A model generated the notes under the pieces. It did no database searches. It was not told the origin of the DNA and worked only from the letters and a program-made list of their open reading frames with translations. A DNA stretch of 64,000 bases from the NCBI RefSeq assembly GCF_004028235.1, contig NZ_CP035037.1:620001-684000 (forward strand), given 5' to 3'. Positions 1 through 6,665 of this stretch are shown piece by piece. Source of the DNA: Leucobacter muris. Its GTDB lineage: Bacteria; Actinomycetota; Actinomycetes; Actinomycetales; Microbacteriaceae. Position 1 is the first letter of the stretch, and every line of letters starts with the position of its first letter. A program made the translations under genes and the position numbers.

Positions 1-309
1 CCGCTCGCCGGCCGGGGGCCGATGCTCAAGGTGAACGCCAACCAGCGCTACGCGAGCGACGCCCACGGCGCCGCCCTGTGGCTGCGCGTGTGCGAGGCGG
101 CCGGCGTGCAGACGCAGGAGTTCGTGTCGAACAACACGTCGCCGTGCGGTTCCACGATCGGGCCCCTCACCGCGACGCGCCTCGGCATCCGCACCGTCGA
201 CGTCGGCGTGCCGCTGCTGTCGATGCACTCGGCGCGCGAACTCGCCCACGTCGACGACCTTCACGGTCTCGCCCGGGCGACTGGCGCGTTTTTCTCAACC
301 CTGTCATAA
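1..309 (+). CDS. M18 family aminopeptidase, C-terminal fragment
   Basis: The reading frame is already open at base 1, so the gene begins outside the window; about 102 C-terminal residues are visible. The segment GPMLKVNANQRYASD, then the stretch NNTSPCGSTIGP and the ending VGVPLLSMHSARE, are typical of the C-terminal metal-binding half of M18 (aspartyl) aminopeptidases, cytoplasmic zinc exopeptidases that remove N-terminal acidic residues. The histidine in LSMHSARE and the acidic residues around it belong to the metal centre in the family. The family call is firm; substrate preference cannot be judged from this part. Confidence 0.88.
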   Translation, partial: PLAGRGPMLKVNANQRYASDAHGAALWLRVCEAAGVQTQEFVSNNTSPCGSTIGPLTATRLGIRTVDVGVPLLSMHSARELAHVDDLHGLARATGAFFSTLS

Positions 310-337
310 TCCGGGCCACGTTCGCTAGGATCGTGCT

Positions 338-622
338 ATGAGTGAGATGCAGCAGACGGGACACACCGGCGTCGCCCTCTCGCACAACGCGCTGATGCCC
401 AGCGTGCAGCGTATCGGGGAGCGCGACATCGAGATCACCTACCTCGGAACGAACGCGGCGGGGCAGCCGACGTGGATCATGTGGAACGCGACCGAGCCCT
501 ACCTCATCGGCATGCTGTCGCGCGGCAAGATGGGCTACCACTTCGAGCAGCGCACCAGCTCGGGAGTCATGCTGCACGAGAACATCTCGCTGAATCGGGT
601 GCAGCGCGCGCTCGGCGGCTGA
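338..622 (+). CDS. Small conserved-looking protein of unknown function
   Basis: A 94-residue soluble protein with no signal peptide or membrane segment. A TAGGAT -10 box at 326-331 ends six bases before the ATG and there is no Shine-Dalgarno sequence, so the message is probably leaderless. The C-terminal half (GYHFEQRTSSGVMLHENISLNRVQRALGG) looks like a compact folded domain, but I do not recognise the family. It sits between the aminopeptidase gene and the tRNA cluster on the same strand with its own promoter. Composition matches the chromosome. Confidence 0.7.
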   Translation: MSEMQQTGHTGVALSHNALMPSVQRIGERDIEITYLGTNAAGQPTWIMWNATEPYLIGMLSRGKMGYHFEQRTSSGVMLHENISLNRVQRALGG

Positions 623-745
623 GGCGCGACTGAAGCATTGGGCGTCGGCGCGGCGTTTTCCTCGGAGTCGCGGGCCGGTGTCAGTGGCTCCACGCGGGGA
701 ACAGCGGGCGCGACACGCCAGGGATGCGCAGTTCTCGAACCCGAT

Positions 746-775
746 TTGCACTGCACCCGTTTCTCCGCATAAGAT
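746..775 (+). promoter_or_regulatory. Promoter of the tRNA cluster
   Basis: TTGCAC at 746-751 and TAAGAT at 770-775 are separated by 18 bases and lie 31 bases upstream of the mature 5' end of tRNA-Glu. This matches a housekeeping-sigma promoter in position and sequence. The stretch from 623 to 745 shows no other feature. Confidence 0.6.
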
Positions 776-806
776 CATATCTCGGTAGCAAGCGAGAAAT
801 CGCTTC

Positions 807-879
807 GGCCCCATCGTTTAGCGGCCTAGGACACCGCCCTTTCACGGCGGCAGCACGGGTTCGAATCCCGTTGGGGTCA
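807..879 (+). tRNA. tRNA-Glu (TTC anticodon)
   Basis: A 73-base cloverleaf. The acceptor stem GGCCCCA pairs with TGGGGTC (one G-T pair), the anticodon stem CCGCC/GGCGG encloses the loop CTTTCAC with anticodon TTC at 841-843, and the T arm is ACGGG-TTCGAAT-CCCGT. CCA is not encoded. It is the first of three tRNAs read in the same direction. Confidence 0.97.
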
Positions 880-909
880 CTAAACACCGAATACAATTGA
901 ATACACCAT

Positions 910-986
910 GGCCCTGTGGCGCAGTTGGTTAGCGCGCCGCCCTGTCACGGCGGAGGTCGCGGGTTCAAGTCCCGTCAGGGTCGCCA
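910..986 (+). tRNA. tRNA-Asp (GTC anticodon)
   Basis: The acceptor stem GGCCCTG pairs with CAGGGTC, the anticodon loop CTGTCAC gives GTC, and the T arm CGGG-TTCAAGT-CCCG is intact. CCA is encoded at 984-986. It starts 31 bases after tRNA-Glu and is probably on the same transcript. Confidence 0.97.
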
Positions 987-988
987 GT

Positions 989-1019
989 CGAAGAACCCTT
1001 CTACGGAAGGGTTTCTTCG
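989..1019 (+). terminator. Terminator after tRNA-Asp
   Basis: CGAAGAACCCTTC and GAAGGGTTTCTTCG form a hairpin with a four-base loop and one bulged T. It immediately follows the encoded CCA of tRNA-Asp, so it probably ends the Glu-Asp transcript. Confidence 0.65.
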
Positions 1020-1050
1020 TCTCTGGCGGTCGCCATGAAAGTGATTGCCT

Positions 1051-1123
1051 GGCTCTGTAGCTCAGTTGGTAGAGCGTTCGACTGAAAATCGAAAGGTCAC
1101 CGGATCGATGCCGGTCGGAGCCA
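1051..1123 (+). tRNA. tRNA-Phe (GAA anticodon), integration target
   Basis: A 73-base cloverleaf with acceptor GGCTCTG/CGGAGCC and anticodon stem TTCGA/TCGAA around the loop CTGAAAA (anticodon GAA). Its last 42 bases plus one following base (1082-1124) are repeated exactly at 9379-9421 next to a tyrosine integrase. The tRNA is therefore the attachment site of the adjacent element, and its 3' half, although supplied by the element, remains functional. Confidence 0.97.
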
Positions 1124-1124
1124 C
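1082..1124 (+). repeat. attL, 43-bp direct repeat in tRNA-Phe
   Basis: The 43 bases from the second base of the anticodon loop region to one base past the tRNA end are identical to 9379-9421. The flanking bases differ (A at 1081 versus G at 9378, T at 1125 versus G at 9422), which fixes the repeat limits. Confidence 0.93.
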
Positions 1125-1126
1125 TG

Positions 1127-1163
1127 AACCCCCGCGTAGCTTCTACATCGCGGGGGTTCTTTT
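1127..1163 (+). terminator. Terminator after tRNA-Phe (element copy)
   Basis: GAACCCCCGCG (1127-1137) pairs with CGCGGGGGTTC (1149-1159) and is followed by TTTT. A related hairpin with a different loop follows attR at 9445-9480, so the element brought its own terminator that serves the reconstituted tRNA gene. Confidence 0.85.
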
Positions 1164-1193
1164 GTACCTGGTCAGAAGACATTTTTAAAGCTA

Positions 1194-1232
1194 AAGCCCC
1201 GCGTGGATCAAAGCGATCCGCACGGGGCTTTT
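1194..1232 (+). terminator. Second intrinsic terminator near attL
   Basis: AAGCCCCGCGTGGATC and GATCCGCACGGGGCTT form a long hairpin with a small internal mismatch, followed on the plus strand by TTTTTC. On the minus strand it would equally stop transcription leaving the repressor gene, so it probably insulates the element from the tRNA cluster. Confidence 0.75.
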
Positions 1233-1310
1233 TCTGTTTCTGGCCGCAGTACCGCCCTATGTACATCCATCCCCGTATTGGGTTCGTAAATGTCGGAGGG
1301 TGCGCCTAGG

Positions 1311-1330
1311 ATTCGAACATAGTTTCGAAT
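1311..1330 (+). promoter_or_regulatory. LexA/SOS-box-like palindrome
   Basis: ATTCGAA and TTCGAAT flank six bases. The core reads TCGAAC-ATAG-TTTCGA, one mismatch from the Gram-positive/actinobacterial SOS box TCGAAC(N4)GTTCGA. It overlaps possible -10 hexamers (TAGGAT at 1307-1312, CATAGT at 1318-1323) and lies 18 bases before a small gene with a good ribosome binding site. The match is seen directly; LexA control is inferred. Confidence 0.55.
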
Positions 1331-1347
1331 AGACGCGGGAGTGCTAA

Positions 1348-1476
1348 ATGATGACGACAGTTGGTGGAATTGCTGAAGCAGCGAAGCTCTGCGGGATACC
1401 CCCGTCAGCCCTGCTCGATCGCTTCCTCAGCTCGCTCGAAGACGAGCTTGGGGGAGACGCCCAGCGCGTGGCATAG
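1348..1476 (+). CDS. Small 42-residue protein, antisense to the repressor gene
   Basis: Starts MMTTVGGIAEAAKLCGIPPS and ends at TAG 1474-1476. GGGAG at 1338-1342 gives a proper ribosome binding site six bases from ATG 1348. The predicted product is mostly helical with an acidic second helix. Its last 72 bases lie opposite the 3' end of the XRE-type repressor gene, and an SOS-box-like palindrome lies just upstream. That arrangement would suit an SOS-induced antirepressor or antisense control of the repressor, but this is inference; no family is recognised and the frame could be fortuitous. Confidence 0.45.
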   Translation: MMTTVGGIAEAAKLCGIPPSALLDRFLSSLEDELGGDAQRVA

Positions 1477-1650
1477 CTCCACGAATGCCGGCGTCGGGAT
1501 GTCGCGCTTGTTGTTGAGGTAGTTCAACACAGCGCTCTTCGAGAGCCCCGTGGCCGCAACGAGAGAGTCGATGGTGACCTTGTTGCGGCCACGCTCGGCT
1601 CTAAGTTCTGCTGCAATAGCGGCATTGAACGCGTCTCCGTAAGTTCCCAT
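1405..1650 (-). CDS. XRE-family (Cro/CI-type) repressor of the element
   Basis: An 81-residue DNA-binding protein. A helix-turn-helix spans roughly residues 26-60 (KVTIDSLVAATGLSKSAVLNYLNNKRDIP), and the rest is a short helical tail, with no CI-type autocleavage domain. TATGAT on the minus strand (1657-1662) ends six bases before the ATG, so the message is probably leaderless. It is divergent from a second small regulator at 1755, with a palindromic site between them: the usual layout of a lysogeny switch. It most likely maintains repression of the element. Confidence 0.82.
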   Translation of the reverse strand: MGTYGDAFNAAIAAELRAERGRNKVTIDSLVAATGLSKSAVLNYLNNKRDIPTPAFVELCHALGVSPKLVFERAEEAIEQG

Positions 1651-1678
1651 GCGTCCATCATAGCGCCAACTTGGATAC

Positions 1679-1702
1679 TTTTGTCCACAAATTGGACCAA
1701 AA
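1679..1702. promoter_or_regulatory. Operator-like palindrome in the lysogeny switch
   Basis: TTTTGTCCA and TTGGACCAAAA form an interrupted inverted repeat midway between the divergent regulators; a further TTGGA half-site lies at 1671. The site overlaps the region where the -35 of the leftward repressor promoter is expected (TGGACA about 17-19 bases before TATGAT). This is a likely binding site for one or both regulators. Confidence 0.5.
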
Positions 1703-1754
1703 AGTTTTCCGATGAGCGTTGCGCTGTACTCAAACGTGTGCCTATAGTGTCCGT

Positions 1755-1997
1755 ATGGAAACCAAGACCGCGGCAGAACTCATCGAAGAGGCCCGCCTCG
1801 ATGCAGAGCGATCCATCAAGTGGACCGCAGAAAAATCGGGCATCGCTCTTACTACATTCAAGCGAAAGCTTAACGGTGGAACCGACTTCACCGTCAGCGA
1901 GACTCTCCGAGTTGCCCGAGCGCTCGGGGTGGAACCGTTCACGCTTCTCCCGACCGGGTTTCTTCCCCAGCGCGCTGCGGAGGTGCTCGCAGCATGA
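1755..1997 (+). CDS. Small helix-turn-helix regulator (Cro-like)
   Basis: An 80-residue protein starting METKTAAELIEEARLDAE. Residues about 21-60 (SIKWTAEKSGIALTTFKRKLNGGTDFTVSETLRVARALGV) form a lambda-repressor-like helix-turn-helix. TATAGT at 1743-1748 ends six bases before the ATG, so ATG 1755 in a leaderless message is preferred over the longer frame from 1719. Its TGA overlaps the start of the next gene (ATGA), making this the first gene of a rightward early operon. It probably counteracts the divergent repressor. Confidence 0.75.
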   Translation: METKTAAELIEEARLDAERSIKWTAEKSGIALTTFKRKLNGGTDFTVSETLRVARALGVEPFTLLPTGFLPQRAAEVLAA

Positions 1998-2185
1998 GCG
2001 AGATCGCGTACAGCGTCAAAGGCGCAGCCGCCACGACTGGCCTCTCTGGGACCGTCATCCGGGACCAGATCAACAGTGGGCTTATCGAGGCGCGCTACCC
2101 CAACTCGAAGGCGATCATCGAGCATTGTGAACTCGTGCGCTGGGTGAAGTCCCTCCCGACTGATAAGCCGGAGGTTGGGCGATGA
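1994..2185 (+). CDS. AlpA/MerR-like small DNA-binding protein
   Basis: 63 residues with the pattern YSVKGAAATTGLSGTVIRDQINSGLIEARYPNSKAIIEHCELVRWVKSLP, the winged-helix layout of AlpA and excisionase-type proteins: recognition helix, then a wing, then a final helix. It overlaps the preceding gene by four bases and the next one by four (ATGA both times), so translation is coupled. In phages such proteins act as excisionases or early activators; which role applies cannot be decided here because a second excisionase-like gene lies beside the integrase. Confidence 0.7.
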   Translation: MSEIAYSVKGAAATTGLSGTVIRDQINSGLIEARYPNSKAIIEHCELVRWVKSLPTDKPEVGR

Positions 2186-2499
2186 GCAGCATGGTTCTTG
2201 ACGGCGGTATGCCGCGGTCGCGTTCGACGGATCCGGTCACGTCGGTTGATGCGGGCCGGTCGGTGGATCTGGTGGGTTCTCAGGCGATGGTGCTTGAGCT
2301 GCTCGAGGATCTTGGCCCCTGCACGGACTACGAACTCGAGGACAACCTCAAGGACTACTACTCGCCGCAGCGCGTACGTACGGCGCGCAGTGAGCTCGTG
2401 GTACAGGGCCTGGTGGAGGACACCGGCGCGATGCGGATCTCGCAGCGGGGTCGCCGGCGTAAGCACCACGCGAAGGTGTGGCGCGTGAAGCAGGAGTAG
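2182..2499 (+). CDS. Phage-type winged-helix protein
   Basis: 105 residues. The N-terminal stretch RSRSTDPVTSVDAGRSVDLVGSQ followed by a winged-helix segment (VLELLEDLGPCTDYELEDNL ... SPQRVRTARSELVVQGLVEDTG) is a common pattern in actinobacteriophage early proteins of unknown role. The end is strongly basic (RGRRRKHHAKVW), consistent with nucleic-acid binding. It is the third gene of the overlapping early operon and is followed by a hairpin at 2521-2542. Confidence 0.65.
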   Translation: MSSMVLDGGMPRSRSTDPVTSVDAGRSVDLVGSQAMVLELLEDLGPCTDYELEDNLKDYYSPQRVRTARSELVVQGLVEDTGAMRISQRGRRRKHHAKVWRVKQE

Positions 2500-2520
2500 C
2501 GCCCCCACTTCCTCTCTCTC

Positions 2521-2542
2521 GGCACCCGCATGGGTGGGTGCC
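2521..2542 (+). terminator. Hairpin ending the early operon
   Basis: GGCACCC (2521-2527) pairs with GGGTGCC (2536-2542), followed by TTCC rather than a clear T run. It lies 21 bases after the stop codon of the winged-helix gene. Confidence 0.45.
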
Positions 2543-2780
2543 TTCCATCAGCACACCCAATTTCGGGTCCGTCGCCTTCACCAGCGTCGGATCCACTGCA
2601 CAACTAAACACAGCGTTTCGTGAGGATACGAGCCAGATCAGGTGATGGGCAGCATGTACTGCCGCGGTCATGGTTCACACGGCGAGAGGGAGCGGCCACC
2701 ACCTGGCAGCCCGCGGGATGACACACCCGTGGTTGACGGCCCCGCCTAGGAAAGTAGCGATGCGTGAAGCCCACCAGATG
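2543..2780. other. Non-coding remnant between early operon and IS256 element
   Basis: No frame here has a credible start, ribosome binding site or recognisable product. Just before the insertion point CCACCAG (2771-2777) would pair with CTGGTGG across the insertion, so the IS256 element landed in a small hairpin. The rest is probably deleted phage sequence. Confidence 0.4.
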
Positions 2781-2788
2781 GCCTCTGG

Positions 2789-4173
2789 GGGTCTGTCCGA
2801 TAAACGGTGTGTGGGATCCGGCGGTTTTCATTCGTGAGTGGTTTTCTCGAACCGTCCGGCGAAGGTGATCGCGAACGCGTTCAGCGCGGGCTTCCACCTC
2901 ATCACCCAGCGTGCCCTTCCGCCGCCAGTCGGGTCAAGCGACCGCGTCACGAGGTAGAGACATTTCAGCGCGGCGGCCTCGTTGGGAAAGTGCCCCCGAG
3001 CTCTCACGGCGCGCCGATAGCGAGCGTTGATTGACTCGATCGCGTTGGTCGTGCAGATCACCCGCCGGATCTCGACGTCATACTCGAGGAACGGCACGAA
3101 CTCCGCCCAGCTGTTCTTCCAGAGCTGCACGATCGCCGGATACCGTCCGCCCCACTCGGCGGCGAACTCCTCGAACCGATCCTTCGCCGCCTGCTCCGAC
3201 GGGGCCGTGTAGACGGGTTTGAGGGAACGGACGATCGCGTCGCGGTGTTGCCGCCCGGCGTAGCGGAAGCTGTTGCGGATCAGATGGACGATGCACTGCT
3301 GGACGACCGTTTGCTCCCAAGTGGTGTTGATCGCCTCCGGGAGACCCTTCAGCCCGTCGCAGACCGCGATGAGCACGTCCTCGACACCCCGGTTCTTCAG
3401 CTCGGTGAACACCTGCAGCCAGAACCTCGCACCCTCCTGACCGTCACCGGCCCAGATGCCGAGGATGTCGCGTTCCCCGTTCACGGTGACGCCCATCACG
3501 ACATAGAACGGGGTGTTCCTCACCTGCCCGTCACGGACCTTCACCACGATCGCGTCGACGAAGATCACCGGGTAGAGCGCATCCAACGGCCTGCTCGACC
3601 ATTCGGCGAGTTCCCCGGCGACCTTCTCGGTGATCCGGCTGATCGTGTCCTTGGAGACCTTCGCCCCATAGACCTCGTCGAAATGCGCAGCGATCTCACC
3701 GGTCGTCAACCCCCGAGCGGAAAGGGACAGAACGATCTGATCGATGCCGTCCAGTCGGCGTTTCCGCTTGGGGACGATCACCGGCTCGAACGACCCGTCT
3801 CGATCTCGCGGGACTTCGATCTCGACGGGGCCGATCTCTGTCAGCACCGTCTTGACCCGCGTCCCGTTACGCATGTTCTCGCCGATTGGGGTCCCGCCGT
3901 GCTCGTGGCCGAGGTGCTCGGTCAACTCGGCATTCAGCGCGGTCTCGAGGACGTTCTTCGTGAGCTGGCTGAGCAGGCCGCCCGGCCCCGTCAGGCTCAC
4001 GCCCTGCTCCTTCGCCTGCGCGAGCAAGCGTTCTGCGAGTTCTTTCTGATCGATGATCTCCCCGGTCACGGGATCAATCATCTCGTCGTCAACAACGACA
4101 GTGGTCGTGTCAGCCACGGCCATCTCCTTTCGGATCAGGCCGGACCCTCACACACCATTATTCAGACAGTCCC
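2789..4173 (-). mobile_element. IS256-family insertion sequence, complete
   Basis: The 1385-bp element has imperfect terminal inverted repeats: the left end begins GGGTCTGTCCGATAAACGGT and the complement of the right end begins GGGACTGTCTGAATAATGGT, both continuing GTGTG. The 8-bp direct repeat GCCTCTGG flanks it exactly (2781-2788 and 4174-4181), the duplication length expected for IS256. One intact transposase gene fills it. Intact ends, target duplication and open frame suggest a recent, possibly active insertion. Confidence 0.93.
2828..4117 (-). CDS. IS256-family (mutator-type) transposase
   Basis: About 429 residues of DDE transposase. The catalytic region includes YPVIFVDAIVVKVRDGQV (first Asp), VLIAVCDGLKGLPEA (second Asp) and TTNAIESINARYRRAVRARGHFPN (the family's conserved C-terminal motif with the catalytic Glu). 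AAAGGAG sits directly against ATG 4121-4123, leaving no spacing; GTG at 4115-4117 is six bases from it and is the better start, giving MADTTTVVVDDEMID. The frame is full length for the family. Confidence 0.95.
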   Translation of the reverse strand: MADTTTVVVDDEMIDPVTGEIIDQKELAERLLAQAKEQGVSLTGPGGLLSQLTKNVLETALNAELTEHLGHEHGGTPIGENMRNGTRVKTVLTEIGPVEIEVPRDRDGSFEPVIVPKRKRRLDGIDQIVLSLSARGLTTGEIAAHFDEVYGAKVSKDTISRITEKVAGELAEWSSRPLDALYPVIFVDAIVVKVRDGQVRNTPFYVVMGVTVNGERDILGIWAGDGQEGARFWLQVFTELKNRGVEDVLIAVCDGLKGLPEAINTTWEQTVVQQCIVHLIRNSFRYAGRQHRDAIVRSLKPVYTAPSEQAAKDRFEEFAAEWGGRYPAIVQLWKNSWAEFVPFLEYDVEIRRVICTTNAIESINARYRRAVRARGHFPNEAAALKCLYLVTRSLDPTGGGRARWVMRWKPALNAFAITFAGRFEKTTHE

Positions 4174-4315
4174 GCCTCTGGTGGCGAAGTCGCGACGGTA
4201 GGTCCCGTCGTGCGTGGCCCGCTGTTGGGTGGGAACGGTCGCGGTATCGGTGAAGCCGCACAACAACTCTTTTGGCCTGCCCGATGGGCGGGAACCGGGC
4301 ACGGGGTTACGTGCG

Positions 4316-4390
4316 GGCGGTGTATGTGGTCGCGGGCGATCCCACTTAGCTGTGGGCGTGCCGCTCCGGGTTCAACTCCCGGCACCGCCA
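4316..4390 (+). tRNA. tRNA-like sequence (degenerate or atypical)
   Basis: The ends look like a tRNA: GGCGGTG pairs perfectly with CACCGCC, and CCGGG-TTCAACT-CCCGG is a perfect T arm with the consensus T loop. In between, CCCAC/GTGGG could be an anticodon stem but encloses only six bases (TTAGCT), and no normal D arm can be drawn. It may be a decayed phage tRNA or a tRNA mimic; I do not assign an amino acid. It lies between the IS256 copy and a phage-type small gene. Confidence 0.35.
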
Positions 4391-4439
4391 CGGGTGCCGT
4401 GCAAGGGCACGCGCCTATCTGATGCGAAGGAGTGGCGGA

Positions 4440-4682
4440 ATGACTGAAATCAAGTGGCAGGAGCCCGAGCCCACGAGGACCGGCCGAAGTTCTGCGGGTG
4501 CCGGGAGGTGGCAGCAGGTCGCGAAAGAACTGCGAAAGCGGCCCGGTCAGTGGGCGCTGGTCGGCGAGGACGTAGCCGCGAGCACTGCTGCCCACCTGAA
4601 GAAGATGGGGCTCGAAGCGACCCTCAGGGGCATGAACAACGGCCGCGCGGCGAAGCTCTACGCGCGATTTCCGGCCGCGTAA
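4440..4682 (+). CDS. Small phage-type protein
   Basis: 80 residues starting MTEIKWQEPEPTRTGRSSAG. AAGGAG at 4425-4430 supports ATG 4440. The pattern WQQVAKELRKRPGQWALVGEDV ... LEATLRGMNNGRAAKLYARFPA (a helical domain ending with a strand that closes on Y-A-R) recurs in small actinobacteriophage proteins of unknown function. It is the last recognisable phage gene before the IS3 element and marks the left side of the deletion. Confidence 0.65.
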   Translation: MTEIKWQEPEPTRTGRSSAGAGRWQQVAKELRKRPGQWALVGEDVAASTAAHLKKMGLEATLRGMNNGRAAKLYARFPAA

Positions 4683-4779
4683 TGCGGCAGGCGGATGCAT
4701 GGTGCTGGTGCACGACTGGGTTACCCGGTGTGAATTGGCCTGGTTTGAGTTCCGATCTTTATACAAGGATGGAACTACG

Positions 4780-5094
4780 ATGCCAAGCAAATATGACCCT
4801 GAACTTCGCCAGCGCGCACTTCGGATGCTCGCCGAAGCCCGTCCCGAGCACGAGTCGCTGACCGCGGCCTGCCGACACGTCGGTGGGCTCCTCGGAGTGA
4901 GCCCGGAGACGCTGCGCGTGTGGCAGCGCCGCTACGACATCGATACCGGCGCGAAGCCTGGCACCTCGATCGATATGGCCCAGGAGAACCGGCGGTTACG
5001 CCGCGAGGTGAGCGAGCTCCGTAAGGCCAACGAGGTACTCAAAGCCGCGAGCGTGTTTTTCGCGAAGGAACTCGACCGGCCACGAACGAAATGA
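4780..5094 (+). CDS. IS3-family transposase OrfA
   Basis: 104 residues: an HTH_Tnp_1-type helix-turn-helix (MPSKYDPELRQRALRMLAEA ... GVSPETLRVWQRRYDID) followed by a leucine-zipper coiled coil (ENRRLRREVSELRKANEVLKAASVFF) that mediates multimerisation. AAGGA at 4765-4769 supports ATG 4780. The end overlaps orfB by four bases in the -1 frame, so an OrfAB fusion by programmed frameshifting is expected, as is usual in IS3. Confidence 0.93.
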   Translation: MPSKYDPELRQRALRMLAEARPEHESLTAACRHVGGLLGVSPETLRVWQRRYDIDTGAKPGTSIDMAQENRRLRREVSELRKANEVLKAASVFFAKELDRPRTK

Positions 5095-6002
5095 TCAGAT
5101 TCATCGACGAGTACCGTGATCGTTTCGGGGTCGAGTTCCTCTGTCGTACGCTGCGTGCGGCAGTTCGTGGGTTCCTCACCTCCCGCGGATACCGGGCCGC
5201 GAAAGCCCGGTCGGCCTCAGCCAGGCAGCTGCGCGACGAGTTGCTCCTCCCTGAGATCCGGCGGCTCCACGCGAAGCACTATGGCGTGTACGGGCGCCGG
5301 AAGATGCATGCCCTGCTGAAGCGTGAGGGGTGGAAGATCGGCCGCGACCAGACCGAGCGTCTGATGCGGCTCGCCGGCGTGCGCGGGGTACGGAAATCAA
5401 AGCGCGTGTTCACCACACGCCCTAACAAAACGGCGGCACTGCCTGCCGATCTCGTCAACCGGAGATTCGCCGCTGACGGGCCGCGCAAGCTCTGGGTGTG
5501 CGACGTGACCTACGTCGCCACCTGGTCTGGGTTCGCCTATGTCGCGTTCGTCACTGACGTGTACTCGCGCAGAATCGTGGGCTGGAATGTCGCTGCGACG
5601 CTGAAATCTGAGGTTCTGCCGATGCAGGCACTCGATATGGCTGCGTGGCAATCGGGCGGCAGGCTCGATGGCCTGATCCATCACGCCGATCACGGGTCGA
5701 ATTACACCGCCATGGTCTATACGGATCGCATTGCGGAACTCGGAGCAGTGCCCTCGACCGGGACGGTCGGCGACAGTTTTGACAATGCCATGGCTGAGGC
5801 GGTCAACAACCTCTACAAGACCGAACTGATCCGACAGCAGGGCCCCTGGCGGACGGTTGAGCAGGTCGAACTCGCGACCCTCGAATACGTGTGGTGGTGG
5901 AACCATGAGCGCCTTCACGGGGAGCTCGATATGCGTACCCCGATCGAGGTCGAGCAGGCCTACTATGCTGAGGCCGAGGAACTTCTGTCACCGACAGGTT
6001 GA
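5091..6002 (+). CDS. IS3-family transposase OrfB (rve integrase core)
   Basis: 303 residues with an HTH_21 domain (YGVYGRRKMHALLKREGWKIGRDQTERLMR, about residues 64-93) and a DDE core: WVCDVTYVATWSGFAYVAFVTDVYSRRIVGW (first Asp), LIHHADHGSNYTAMVYTDRI (second Asp) and SFDNAMAEAVNNLYKTELI (Glu). It is full length. The ATG at 5091 overlaps the orfA stop; productive transposase is probably the frameshifted OrfAB fusion. Confidence 0.94.
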   Translation: MIRFIDEYRDRFGVEFLCRTLRAAVRGFLTSRGYRAAKARSASARQLRDELLLPEIRRLHAKHYGVYGRRKMHALLKREGWKIGRDQTERLMRLAGVRGVRKSKRVFTTRPNKTAALPADLVNRRFAADGPRKLWVCDVTYVATWSGFAYVAFVTDVYSRRIVGWNVAATLKSEVLPMQALDMAAWQSGGRLDGLIHHADHGSNYTAMVYTDRIAELGAVPSTGTVGDSFDNAMAEAVNNLYKTELIRQQGPWRTVEQVELATLEYVWWWNHERLHGELDMRTPIEVEQAYYAEAEELLSPTG

Positions 6003-6039
6003 CAGGAAAACCGGTCGGAACTCAAACCAGGCCAATTCA

Positions 6040-6665
6040 GCGCGGCGGCGCAGCTCTTCGGCAAGTTTGCTGCGCTTCTCGACACTGCGAGCGATCAGGG
6101 CCTCCGTGTCACCACGCGACGCGACTTTCCCAACCTGCGGGTCAGACCACACGACCACGGTCGTACGGTCAGCGCGCGCTTCAGCAGCGGGGCGCAAGGT
6201 GGCCTGCGCCGCGGCATACAAGGCGGGAAGATCGAGGTTGTCGATGTCCGTCTTACGGCGAAAGCGCGCCCCGTACGAATACAGGGTGACCGTAGACCGG
6301 GTGCCGTCCTCGAGGCCCTTGGACTGCTGCCACGCCTTCATTGACACGCTGTCGTCAACGATCACGAACTCGTCGGGGTCGCGGTTGAAGAGGCGGAACA
6401 CGTCGGAGAAGTCAGTCAGCGGGGTCTCGGAGACGTAGCCGGTGAAGCTGCCCGTGTCCCCGGTGAGAGTGAACTCCGTGCGTCCCGGCTTAGCGGGCAT
6501 ACCGCCGTTCGTTGGGGGAGCGGGTGCAGCCTTGAGGCGTTTCCTCGCCCGGCGCACCGACGCTTCGTTGCATCCGAGCTCACGGGCAATAGCCGAGTTC
6601 GACATGCCTTGCGTGATGAGGGAAGCGACGCGAGTATCGTCGATCTGGCCAGGATTACGCGACAT
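6040..6665 (-). pseudogene. Phage nuclease-like gene truncated by IS3
   Basis: The start MSRNPGQIDDTRVASLITQGMSNSAIARELGC has a strong ribosome binding site (GGGAGG five bases before ATG 6663-6665). A resolvase-type helix-turn-helix occupies residues 1-45. After a linker the protein reaches TTVVVWSDPQVGKVASRGDTEALIARSVEKRSKLAEELRR, the opening of the metallophosphoesterase/Mre11-like domain seen in related actinophage proteins, and then runs into the IS3 right end. About 208 residues remain; the catalytic domain is lost. Family assignment is by pattern only. Confidence 0.7.

Larger units (their letters stand above)
4731..6039 (+). mobile_element. IS3-family insertion sequence
   Basis: A 1309-bp element bounded by perfect 25-bp inverted repeats (4731-4755, beginning TGAATTGGCCTGG, and 6015-6039). 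It encodes orfA and orfB in overlapping -1 frames. The flanks show no 3-4-bp duplication (GTG before, GCG after), and the two sides come from unrelated phage genes. This indicates that an adjacent deletion or recombination between IS copies followed insertion. Confidence 0.92.
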
